A DNA stretch of 58,804 nt. Origin: Eubacteriaceae bacterium UBA1433 (lineage in GTDB: Bacteria; Bacillota; Clostridia; Eubacteriales; UBA1433). Location: the NCBI GenBank assembly GCA_002329295.1, contig DCTT01000026.1, positions 348,054 through 406,857 of the forward strand, read 5' to 3'. The notes under the pieces are model-generated. The model was given only the letters and a program-made list of their open reading frames with translations. It did no database searches and was not told where the DNA came from. Of the stretch, positions 51,876 to 58,804 are shown piece after piece. Every line of letters starts with the position of its first letter. The stretch's first letter is position 1. The position numbers were made by a program, and so were the translations under genes.

Positions 51876-53984
51876 ATGGACATTCGCAAAGTAATGAAAC
51901 CGAGAAGCATTGCCGTTGTCGGCGTCAGCGACAGAAAAGGCAGCTTCGGCAACTACGCCGCACAAAACGCCTTGCGCGGTAAGCTGGGTGAAAAGGTGTA
52001 CTTTGTTCACCCGAAACGGCAAGAACTGTTGGGCAAAAAGTGTTATCCCTGTATCAGCGATTTGCCCGAGGCAGTGGACTGTGTGGTTTTGTGTACACCC
52101 AGTTCCACGATTATTCCGCTAATGGAGGAAGCAGGAAAAAAAGGAATCGGCGGAGCAGTGATCTTTGCCAGCGGGTTTTCGGAAGAAAGGGACGAAGCGG
52201 GAAAGAAATTGGAAAAACGCTTGATAGAAGTGGCAAAAACCTATGATATGGCTGTAATCGGGCCCAATTGCCTGGGATTGATGAATAATGTGGATCAGGT
52301 GATGATGTGGGGGCTGGACACCAAATTTGAATTTAACGACAATACAGGTGTGGGAGTGGTGGGGCAAAGCGGCTTTATCATTAAACATTTGTCCGAGGCG
52401 GGTTTTGGTATGTCGTATATGGCTTCGACGGGAAACGGAAACATTGTGACGATTGAGGATGTGTTGTTGTTCTATGCTCAGGAAGATGCAGTAAGCGTAA
52501 TCGCCGTGTATTTGGAAGGCATTAAAAAACCGGAGATATTTGAAAACGCATTGAAAACGGCGGCAGAAAAACGAAAGCCTTTCATTGTGCTGAAAAGCGG
52601 AAGATCAAAAAAAGGAGCGGCGGCGACAGCTTCTCATACCGGAAACCTGGCCGGAGACAGTGCGACTTATGATGCGATTTTTGAAAAATTCGGCGTGGTG
52701 GTGGCCGAAGACTTTGCAGATCTGATTGCTTTGACAAGGATGTTTACCGTACTCAAAGGCACATTGGCGGAAAAAGGCACTTTGGCAAGCCTCAACTTAT
52801 CCGGCGGTGAAACAGCAGTTTGTGCCGACATATGTGAAAAATACGGATTGGTGCATCCGGATTTTGATGCCAATGTAAAAAAGGCAGTGATGGAGTTGCT
52901 GCCGCCTTTTGCTACGCCGAACAATCCTTTAGATGCTACCACGGCGCTGATGTATAATGTGGAAGGAAATAAAAAAATCGTCAAAGCGCTGTTGGAGAGT
53001 GATGAGATTGGCATCATTACATTGGGGATCAATATCGGTCTGGGCAAACATCTGGTAGTCGAAAATCAAATCAACGCGGCCTGTGCGGCGGTAGAAGAAT
53101 CTTCCAACAAAAAACCGATTTTTGCCGTATCTTCTTTTGAAGGTACGCGCAATCGCGACTATTTGGAACAGTTGGAACGTCATGGCATCGTCATGCCTTC
53201 CGGCGGTGAAAAAGCCTACAGACAAATTGCACAATTGGTGAAGTTTTCACAATATGATCCTTCGAAACGTACCCTTTCGTTTGCCTATCCTTCCGTAGAC
53301 AACGCTGCAAAACAAACGGTGGCGCTCAGTGAATATGACAGCAAAGAAGCCATCAAAGAAGCGGGAATCACGATTCCGAAACAAGCGGTGGTGACGACGA
53401 AAGAGGAGTTGAAAACCGTTTTGGAAAAAGAGTTTTCCTTTCCCGTGGTTTTAAAAGTCAGTTCAGCGGATATTTTACACAAAACCGATGCGGGAGGTGT
53501 AAAACTCTCCATTCAATCACAACAGGAAGCGCTGCAAGCTTTTGATGAAATCATGGTTGCCTGCAAAAATTATATGCCAGATGCGGTGATTGATGGCGTG
53601 CTCGTGCAGGAAATGGCGCCGAAGGGAATTGAGATCATTATCGGCATCAGCAATGATGCGTTGTTTGGACCGATGGTTTTGGTAGGACTCGGCGGGGTGT
53701 TTGTGGAAATATTTAAAGATGTAGCGCTTTATCCGGCGCCGATGAACAAAGACGAGGCATTGGGAATGCTCAAAAAACTCAAGGCCTATAAACTGTTGAC
53801 CGGATACAGAGGCAGCAAACCTGCCGATGTTGACGCTTTAGCAGAGACCATTGTCAAAATCAGCGATTATGCGGCAAAGCACAGAGATACTCTCAAAGAA
53901 TTGGATCTGAACCCTGTTTTTGTCTATGAAGAAGGCAAAGGTCTCAGTGTTGTGGATGCGTTGTTGATTCAGTATCAATCCTAA
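51876..53984 (+). CDS. Acyl-CoA synthetase (ADP-forming), fused alpha-beta
   Basis: About 702 residues of the acetate-CoA ligase (ADP-forming)/acyl-CoA synthetase superfamily, which converts acyl-CoA, ADP and phosphate to acid, CoA and ATP. Order: CoA-binding Rossmann domain (RSIAVVGVSDRKGSFGNYAA), two succinyl-CoA-ligase-like domains (VIGPNCLGLMN, VVGQSGFIIKHL, and the ATASHTGNLAGDSATYDAIF segment that carries the phosphohistidine in relatives), then an ATP-grasp domain from about residue 470 (VVLKVSSADILHKTDAGG, VQEMAPKGIEIIIGISND). Such enzymes conserve energy in amino-acid fermenters; the substrate here is unknown. AAGGAGG is eight bases before the ATG at 51876. It is flanked by terminator-like hairpins, so it is transcribed alone. 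Confidence 0.9.
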   Translation: MDIRKVMKPRSIAVVGVSDRKGSFGNYAAQNALRGKLGEKVYFVHPKRQELLGKKCYPCISDLPEAVDCVVLCTPSSTIIPLMEEAGKKGIGGAVIFASGFSEERDEAGKKLEKRLIEVAKTYDMAVIGPNCLGLMNNVDQVMMWGLDTKFEFNDNTGVGVVGQSGFIIKHLSEAGFGMSYMASTGNGNIVTIEDVLLFYAQEDAVSVIAVYLEGIKKPEIFENALKTAAEKRKPFIVLKSGRSKKGAAATASHTGNLAGDSATYDAIFEKFGVVVAEDFADLIALTRMFTVLKGTLAEKGTLASLNLSGGETAVCADICEKYGLVHPDFDANVKKAVMELLPPFATPNNPLDATTALMYNVEGNKKIVKALLESDEIGIITLGINIGLGKHLVVENQINAACAAVEESSNKKPIFAVSSFEGTRNRDYLEQLERHGIVMPSGGEKAYRQIAQLVKFSQYDPSKRTLSFAYPSVDNAAKQTVALSEYDSKEAIKEAGITIPKQAVVTTKEELKTVLEKEFSFPVVLKVSSADILHKTDAGGVKLSIQSQQEALQAFDEIMVACKNYMPDAVIDGVLVQEMAPKGIEIIIGISNDALFGPMVLVGLGGVFVEIFKDVALYPAPMNKDEALGMLKKLKAYKLLTGYRGSKPADVDALAETIVKISDYAAKHRDTLKELDLNPVFVYEEGKGLSVVDALLIQYQS

Positions 53985-54001
53985 ATACCAAGCTTCTTTG
54001 A

Positions 54002-54033
54002 CAAGACCCCCGCTTGTGTTGTCGGGGGTCTTG
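54002..54033. terminator. Strong hairpin after the acyl-CoA synthetase gene
   Basis: Perfect eleven-pair stem CAAGACCCCCG/CGGGGGTCTTG with a ten-base loop. It lacks a T-run on either strand, so it may be an RNA-stabilising hairpin or a weak terminator. Confidence 0.6.
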
Positions 54034-54061
54034 TATTGAGCGAAAATGGGCAACAGAAAAA

Positions 54062-54090
54062 TTGACATCGGGAAATAATTTCGTTACAAT
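54062..54090 (+). promoter_or_regulatory. Sigma-A promoter of mnmE-mnmG-noc
   Basis: TTGACA (54062-54067), 17-base spacer, TACAAT (54085-54090), 36 bases before the mnmE ATG. The spacer contains a CGGGAAAT half of a Noc-type palindrome. Confidence 0.8.
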
Positions 54091-54126
54091 AAAAGGCACT
54101 TTTGAAAGAAAAGAGAAAAAGTAAGT

Positions 54127-55503
54127 ATGGAGAACAGAACGGACACGATTGCAGCCATTTCTTCGGCGATGGGGCTTTCGGGCATCAGCATTGTGCGTAT
54201 CAGCGGTCAAGAGGCTTTTGTCGTGATGCAAAAAATATATCGAGGTGTAAAAGGCAAGACTTTTGAAGAAATCAAAAACAAGCAACTGGGTTATGGACAC
54301 ATCGTGGATGTGCGTACGGGAAATATCATTGACGAAGTGCTTGTCAGCAAACATCGTGCGCCTTACAGTTACACCGGCGAAGACATTGCCGAAATCAATT
54401 GCCATGGCGGACAGGTTGCCACCCAGGCCATTTTGCAATCGGTGTTGGACTGCGGAGCACGTTTAGCCGAAGGGGGCGAATTTACAAAGCGTGCCTTTTT
54501 AAACGGACGCATTGATTTGGTGCAAGCCGAAGCGGTGATGGATATTATTGATGCGAAAACGCGCGCATCGCTGCAGGCGGCGCAAAACAGACTCAAAGGA
54601 CATTTGTCCGATGAATTAAAAGAAATAAAAACATATTTGACTGATGCACTGGCTTATATTGGCGTAGGCATTGAATATCCCGAATACGATATTGAAGAAG
54701 CACAAGATGAAGCGGTTTTTACCCTGCTTGCCAAAGCGGAAAGCAAACTGCAAACGCTGCAAAAAAATGCCGTGCGCGGCAAAATATTGAATGAAGGGTT
54801 GAAAGTTGCGATTGTAGGCAAACCCAATGCGGGCAAAAGCATGCTGCTCAATGCGCTGATTAACAGGGAACGAGCGATTGTGACCGATATTGCAGGCACT
54901 ACAAGAGACACCATCAGCGAATATATCAATATCAGACAAATTCCGGTATTGATTATCGATACGGCCGGCATTCGCAGTACGGAAGATGTCATCGAAAAAA
55001 TCGGCGTTGCCAGGAGTCTTGAGGTGATTGAAGAAGCGGATATCGTGCTCTTTGTCGCAGACGGCAGTCGGGCATGGGAAGAGCAGGACGACGAAATCTG
55101 TGCACGGCTGAAAACAAAAAGAGTCATTTATCTCATCAATAAAAGTGATATAAAAATTCATCCCTCCGTGGAGGAGAGATTAAGCAACAAAAATCCCGTC
55201 ATCCTTTCTGCGCGAACTAAAGAAGGGCTGGAAGAATTGGAAGAAAAGATTGTGCAAGAGGCAGGGTTTTCCGAAGAGGTTCTTGCAGCAGCATTATCGG
55301 CAAATGCCAGGCAAGAGGAGTTGATTGCGAAAGCGGCTGCCAGCCTCAGAAACGGACAGGAAAACTTAAGCAGAGGCATGGTGGTGGATTTGGTCGAAAT
55401 CGACATTCGGGATTGTTTGGAATCTTTATATCAAATTACCGGACAATCTGTCGGGGAAGACATTATTGATCGCATTTTTGCGAATTTTTGCTTAGGGAAA
55501 TAA
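54127..55503 (+). CDS. mnmE: tRNA uridine-5-carboxymethylaminomethyl(34) synthesis GTPase
   Basis: With MnmG, modifies the wobble uridine of several tRNAs. 458 residues. N-terminal tetrahydrofolate-binding domain: DTIAAISSAMGLSGISIVRI and RAPYSYTGEDIAEINCHGG. The G domain is inserted in a helical domain: IVGKPNAGKSMLLNAL, TDIAGTTRDTISEY, DTAGIRSTEDVIE and LINKSD. The tail FCLGK carries the catalytic cysteine. The ribosome-binding site is only purine-rich. First gene of a three-gene unit with mnmG and noc. Confidence 0.97.
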   Translation: MENRTDTIAAISSAMGLSGISIVRISGQEAFVVMQKIYRGVKGKTFEEIKNKQLGYGHIVDVRTGNIIDEVLVSKHRAPYSYTGEDIAEINCHGGQVATQAILQSVLDCGARLAEGGEFTKRAFLNGRIDLVQAEAVMDIIDAKTRASLQAAQNRLKGHLSDELKEIKTYLTDALAYIGVGIEYPEYDIEEAQDEAVFTLLAKAESKLQTLQKNAVRGKILNEGLKVAIVGKPNAGKSMLLNALINRERAIVTDIAGTTRDTISEYINIRQIPVLIIDTAGIRSTEDVIEKIGVARSLEVIEEADIVLFVADGSRAWEEQDDEICARLKTKRVIYLINKSDIKIHPSVEERLSNKNPVILSARTKEGLEELEEKIVQEAGFSEEVLAAALSANARQEELIAKAAASLRNGQENLSRGMVVDLVEIDIRDCLESLYQITGQSVGEDIIDRIFANFCLGK

Positions 55504-55507
55504 AAAC

Positions 55508-57406
55508 ATGGGAACGAGAAAAACAGAGCCGTACGACATTGTGATCATCGGTGCAGGGCATGCAGGGTGTGAGGCGGCGCTTGCCGCAGCGCGAAAGGGA
55601 AAAAATACGCTGTTGTTGACGATGAATTTAGATTCGGTAGCGTTACTACCCTGCAATCCTTCCATTGGCGGAACGGGCAAAGGGCATTTGGTGCGAGAAA
55701 TTGACGCCTTGGGCGGAGAAATGGGCAAAAATATTGATAAAGCCTTTATTCAAAGCAGGATGCTCAACACCGCCAAAGGACATGCCGTGCGTTCGCTTCG
55801 TGCACAGGCGGATAAAAAAAGATATCAGAGCGAAATGAAACAGGTGTTGGAAAATCAGCAAAATCTCACACTGATGCAGCAAGAGGCGGAAAAGTTATTG
55901 GTTGAAGAGGGGATTGTGTGCGGTGTAATAACAAAAACCGGCAGAATTTTCTCGGCAGCAGCGGTGATTGTGGCTTCGGGCACCTATTTAAACGGAAAAA
56001 TCATTATCGGTGAAACGTCTTACACCAGCGGGCCAAACGGCATGAGCGCTTCCGAGAAGTTATCAGAAAACCTGCTGTCTCACGGCTTGCGTCTGATGCG
56101 TCTGAAAACAGGCACGCCCGCTCGCATCAATAAACGCAGCGTGGATTTTTCAAAAATGCAACGCCAGGACGGTGATGAAGTCATCGAACCGTTTTCGTTT
56201 GAAAACGAATTTGATTCCGCTCCGCAAGTGCCTTGTTATTTAACATATACCAACGAAGAGACGAAACGCATTATTCTTGAAAATTTGCACCGTGCGCCAA
56301 TGTACAGCGGTATGATTGAAGGGGTAGGCGTGCGTTATTGCCCCAGCATTGAAGATAAAATCGTTCGCTTTGCGGATAAAGAGAAACACCAGTTGTTTAT
56401 TGAGCCCGAGGGGCTTGACACCAACGAACTTTATGTGCAGGGAATGTCGTCATCGTTGCCTGAAGATGTGCAAGAGGCTATGATGCACACGGTGCCGGGA
56501 TTGGAAAAGGCCGAGATTATGCGCAGCGCCTATGCCATTGAATATGATGCCATTGAAGCGCATCAACTGACCTTGTCTTTGGAAACAAAACAAATCAAAG
56601 GACTGTTTATGGCGGGGCAGATTAACGGCAGCTCCGGCTATGAAGAAGCGGCGGCTCAAGGGCTGATTGCAGGCATCAATGCAGTGAATTTTATGGATGG
56701 GAAAGCGCCGTTAATTTTGGATCGCAGTCAGGCGTATATCGGGGTGCTCATTGATGATTTGGTTACAAAAGGAACGGCGGAGCCTTATCGCATGATGACT
56801 TCGCGAGTGGAATATCGTTTGCTGTTGCGTCAGGACAACGCTGATTTGCGTTTGACGGAAATAGGATATGAACAAGGACTGATCAGTGAAGAAAGATATC
56901 AAAAGTTTTTGCAGAAAAAACAAGAGATTCAACAAGAATTGCAGCGACTGAAAAGCACAAAAATCAGCAAAGAGACGGCAAATGCGTTTTTGCAAACCGT
57001 TTTTTCTTCGCCGGTTTCAGAAAGTATTTCATTATATGAATTGCTAAAAAGGCCGGAGATAACGTATAATGATAGTAGCGTGATTGATCCGAGCAGAAAG
57101 CCTTTGGAAAAAAAGATCACGCAGCAGGTGGAAATATCCATTCAATATGAAGGATACATCAGAAAACAGCAGGAACAAGTAGCGCGGTTTTTAAAGATGG
57201 AAGAAAAAAAGATTGATGAAGATATTGACTATCAGCAAATGAAAAATCTGAGATTGGAAGCCAGAGAAAAATTAAACAAAATTCGTCCGACGTCGTTGGG
57301 ACAAGCCTCACGCATTACAGGGGTATCCCCGGCGGATATATCGGCACTGATGATTTATATGGAAAAAATGAAGCAGCAAAAGTTGCAGGGAGAAAAAAAC
57401 AAATGA
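55508..57406 (+). CDS. mnmG: tRNA uridine-5-carboxymethylaminomethyl(34) synthesis enzyme MnmG
   Basis: FAD-dependent partner of MnmE. 632 residues. FAD loop DIVIIGAGHAGCEAALAAAR, LPCNPSIGGTGKGHLVREID, GTYLNGKIIIGE, RLKTGTPARI, and the C-terminal REARLRADNADLRL-like segment RLLLRQDNADLRLT. MTSRVEYR and YEGYIRKQQEQV are also family regions. Starts four bases after mnmE and overlaps noc by four. rsmG, usually next, is missing here. Confidence 0.97.
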   Translation: MGTRKTEPYDIVIIGAGHAGCEAALAAARKGKNTLLLTMNLDSVALLPCNPSIGGTGKGHLVREIDALGGEMGKNIDKAFIQSRMLNTAKGHAVRSLRAQADKKRYQSEMKQVLENQQNLTLMQQEAEKLLVEEGIVCGVITKTGRIFSAAAVIVASGTYLNGKIIIGETSYTSGPNGMSASEKLSENLLSHGLRLMRLKTGTPARINKRSVDFSKMQRQDGDEVIEPFSFENEFDSAPQVPCYLTYTNEETKRIILENLHRAPMYSGMIEGVGVRYCPSIEDKIVRFADKEKHQLFIEPEGLDTNELYVQGMSSSLPEDVQEAMMHTVPGLEKAEIMRSAYAIEYDAIEAHQLTLSLETKQIKGLFMAGQINGSSGYEEAAAQGLIAGINAVNFMDGKAPLILDRSQAYIGVLIDDLVTKGTAEPYRMMTSRVEYRLLLRQDNADLRLTEIGYEQGLISEERYQKFLQKKQEIQQELQRLKSTKISKETANAFLQTVFSSPVSESISLYELLKRPEITYNDSSVIDPSRKPLEKKITQQVEISIQYEGYIRKQQEQVARFLKMEEKKIDEDIDYQQMKNLRLEAREKLNKIRPTSLGQASRITGVSPADISALMIYMEKMKQQKLQGEKNK

Positions 57407-58185
57407 ATGGAAAAATAAACAAAACCGAAATGATTCCCGTGGAGTGGATCATTCCCAACAAAAATCAACCTCGAAAACATTTTGACGAAACCAGCCTAAA
57501 CGAGTTGGCTGAATCCATCGCCAAAGTGGGAATCATCCAGCCGCTTACAGTGAAACATGCAGGAAACGGGCGCTTTGACTTAATTGCCGGCGAGCGGCGG
57601 TTGCGGGCGGCACAGCTGGTCGGATTGCGCCGTGTGCCTTGTATCATCTTTGAGGCGAGCGAAGAAGATGCAGCCTTTTTAAGCATGATTGAAAACGTGC
57701 AGCGAGAAGATTTGAATTTTGTTGAAGAAGCGACAGGGTACAAACAGCTGCTTTCAACGTACCGACTCACCCAGGAGCAATTATCGGAAATCATCGGCAA
57801 AAAACAATCGACCATTGCCAACAAATTACGCATTTTAAATTTAAACGAAGACGTGCTGGCTTTGTTGCAGAAAAACAATCTTACAGAGCGGCATGCGCGG
57901 GCATTGTTGAAGCTGCCTGTAAATGAGCGCATGTCTGCAGCAAGAAGAATTGTTCGCCGCGGGCTCAATGTGCGCCAGACCGAAGAAATGATTGATGCGA
58001 TAAACGGTAAAGCCGCCATTAATCCCGCAAAGCGCCGTGTTACCAATATTTTTGATAAACGCATCTATGTCAATACCATTAAAAAAGCCTTTTCGGACAT
58101 CAAGAAAACAGGGGTTCGTGCGCTTTATGCCGAACAGGAAGATGGCGAAAACATCACGATTACCATTGTCATACCGAAAAAATAA
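57403..58185 (+). CDS. noc: ParB-family nucleoid occlusion protein Noc
   Basis: ParB paralogue that binds Noc sites and, in Bacillus, blocks division over the nucleoid. 260 residues. CTP-binding domain: WIIPNKNQPRKHF, GIIQPLTVKH, IAGERRLRAAQLVG and SMIENVQREDLNFVEEA; helix-turn-helix EIIGKKQSTIANKLRILN; and the Noc-type C terminus FDKRIYVNTIKKAFSDIKKT. Distinct from parB at 28.3 kb. It starts directly with MNGKINKTEMIPVEW, so the amphipathic membrane helix found at the Bacillus Noc N terminus is absent. Its ATG overlaps the mnmG stop (ATGA). Confidence 0.9.
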   Translation: MNGKINKTEMIPVEWIIPNKNQPRKHFDETSLNELAESIAKVGIIQPLTVKHAGNGRFDLIAGERRLRAAQLVGLRRVPCIIFEASEEDAAFLSMIENVQREDLNFVEEATGYKQLLSTYRLTQEQLSEIIGKKQSTIANKLRILNLNEDVLALLQKNNLTERHARALLKLPVNERMSAARRIVRRGLNVRQTEEMIDAINGKAAINPAKRRVTNIFDKRIYVNTIKKAFSDIKKTGVRALYAEQEDGENITITIVIPKK

Positions 58186-58208
58186 CGAAAAAAGAAACCG
58201 ATTCTCTC

Positions 58209-58237
58209 TTGACAGAAAAGAAAGAATCGTTGATAAT
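58209..58237 (+). promoter_or_regulatory. Sigma-A promoter of ileS
   Basis: TTGACA (58209-58214), 17-base spacer, GATAAT (58232-58237). An inverted repeat CGATTCT/AGAATCG flanks the -35 element. Confidence 0.75.
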
Positions 58238-58249
58238 AGAGCACATGTT

Positions 58250-58485
58250 CATAAGGCAATGACAAAGACGGGCAAAGACAAAGCATGACAGAGAAGCGGG
58301 GACAGGTGCAATCCGCCCATGAGTTGCTTTGCCGGATCACTTTGGAGCCTGGCGCCTGATTTTCAACAAGGCGCTGCGCTTGTCAGCGTTAAAACAGTCA
58401 AGTGGGTCTGGCGATTGCCAAGACCAATTTGGGTGGTACCGCGGAATATTCTCCGTCCCTTTCAGGGGCGGCTATTTTTTTGAAA
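58250..58485 (+). ncRNA. T-box leader of ileS
   Basis: The conserved T-box GGGTGGTACCGCGG (58431-58444) is followed by a terminator: CCGTCCCT (58453-58460) pairs with AGGGGCGG (58464-58471), then a run of T (58475-58481). The T-box side can pair as the antiterminator when uncharged tRNA binds. Upstream are stem I-like sequence and hairpins (GCGCCT/AGGCGC; a stem at 58404-58426). A possible specifier codon is ATC followed by A at 58336-58339, an Ile codon as the downstream gene predicts, but I could not fold stem I with certainty. Confidence 0.9.
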
Positions 58486-58512
58486 GAAAACGAACATAAA
58501 CAGGAGGCAAAT

Positions 58513-58804
58513 ATGGCGTTTGAAACATTAAATAATGACAATATCAAGCAAAATGAAGCGGCATTGGCAAAATATTGGGAAGAGATTGATATTTTAAAAA
58601 AGAGCATCGAAAACAGAGAAGGATGCAAAAACTACGTGTTTTATGACGGACCGCCGACAGCGAACGGCAATCCGGGTATTCATCACGTCATTTCACGAAC
58701 CATTAAAGACGGTATTTGTAAATATCATGTGATGAAAGGTGAGCGCGTCATTCGAAAGGCGGGATGGGATACCCATGGTTTGCCTGTGGAAATCGAAGTG
58801 GAAA
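58513..58804 (+). CDS. ileS: Isoleucyl-tRNA synthetase, N-terminal 97 codons (3' end outside window)
   Basis: Charges tRNA-Ile. Opens MAFETLNNDNIKQNEAALAK, then YWEEIDILKKSIENREG, YDGPPTANGNPGIHHVISR (the HIGH-type ATP motif appears as GIHH), TIKDGICKYHVMKGERVIR and KAGWDTHGLPVEIEVE. This pattern resembles type 2 (eukaryote-like) bacterial IleRS rather than the type 1 enzyme of Bacillus. GGAGG is five bases before the ATG. Expression is controlled by the T-box upstream. Confidence 0.95.
   Translation, partial: MAFETLNNDNIKQNEAALAKYWEEIDILKKSIENREGCKNYVFYDGPPTANGNPGIHHVISRTIKDGICKYHVMKGERVIRKAGWDTHGLPVEIEVE

Noticed and set aside
1..58804. Mobile element or prophage
   Set aside because: No transposase, integrase, phage structural gene or terminal repeat was found; the rearranged gene order is explained by core genes only.

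Overview
The window is the replication-origin region of a low-to-moderate GC Firmicute, most likely an anaerobic member of the class Clostridia. The evidence is dnaA-dnaN-recF-gyrB-gyrA, rpmH-rnpA-yidD-yidC-jag-mnmE-mnmG-noc, AddAB instead of RecBCD, T-box control of ileS, a split transketolase, an ADP-forming acyl-CoA synthetase, and an LCP cell-wall protein with no outer-membrane genes. No rRNA, tRNA, CRISPR array, prophage or insertion sequence was seen.

Layout, left to right. 1-12 kb, mostly minus strand: the first 819 codons of rpoB with its own promoter and a leader hairpin, then pyrG, split transketolase, alr, the NAD(P)HX repair enzyme, a patatin-like lipase and an AI-2E-family permease, and lspA on plus. 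12-27 kb: addB-addA-ispE, a U32 peptidase-family protein, an LCP protein, a small flavoprotein, nfo, ung, a MATE exporter and rlmH. 27.4-38.7 kb, plus strand: two perfect parS sites, parA-parB, a membrane protein of unknown function, cvpA, a DUF951 protein, a CPBP protease, rpsF-ssb-rpsR, a GNAT pseudogene (minus), rplI-dnaB, purA, rsmI and a DUF2007-like protein. 38.8-49.1 kb: an acyltransferase-like membrane protein, a second flavoprotein, then gyrA, gyrB, recF, dnaN and dnaA on minus. 49.1-58.8 kb, plus strand: DnaA boxes, rpmH operon, acyl-CoA synthetase, mnmE-mnmG-noc, and a T-box ahead of the start of a type-2-like ileS.

The origin looks bipartite. DnaA boxes lie upstream of dnaA (49135-49411), and DnaA-trio-like triplets lie between dnaA and dnaN (47642-47662). 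Forks leaving here run with the gyrase and dnaA genes on the left and with the rpmH-noc genes on the right. The parAB-rpsF-dnaB-purA block on the left arm is oriented head-on to replication. In Bacillus these genes sit on the other arm and are co-directional, so the block seems to have moved across the origin.

Chromosome-segregation parts are unusually visible. ParA/ParB have two consensus parS sites next to parA. A Noc homologue is encoded at 57.4 kb, and sequences identical or close to the known Noc-binding palindrome ATTTCCCGGGAAAT occur at 15.3, 26.5 and 34.15 kb. This Noc lacks the N-terminal membrane-binding helix of the Bacillus protein. Other points of note are Asn in place of His at the RpoB rifampicin-site position 526 (E. 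coli numbering), absence of rsmG between mnmG and noc, and a multiply broken acetyltransferase gene beside rpsR.
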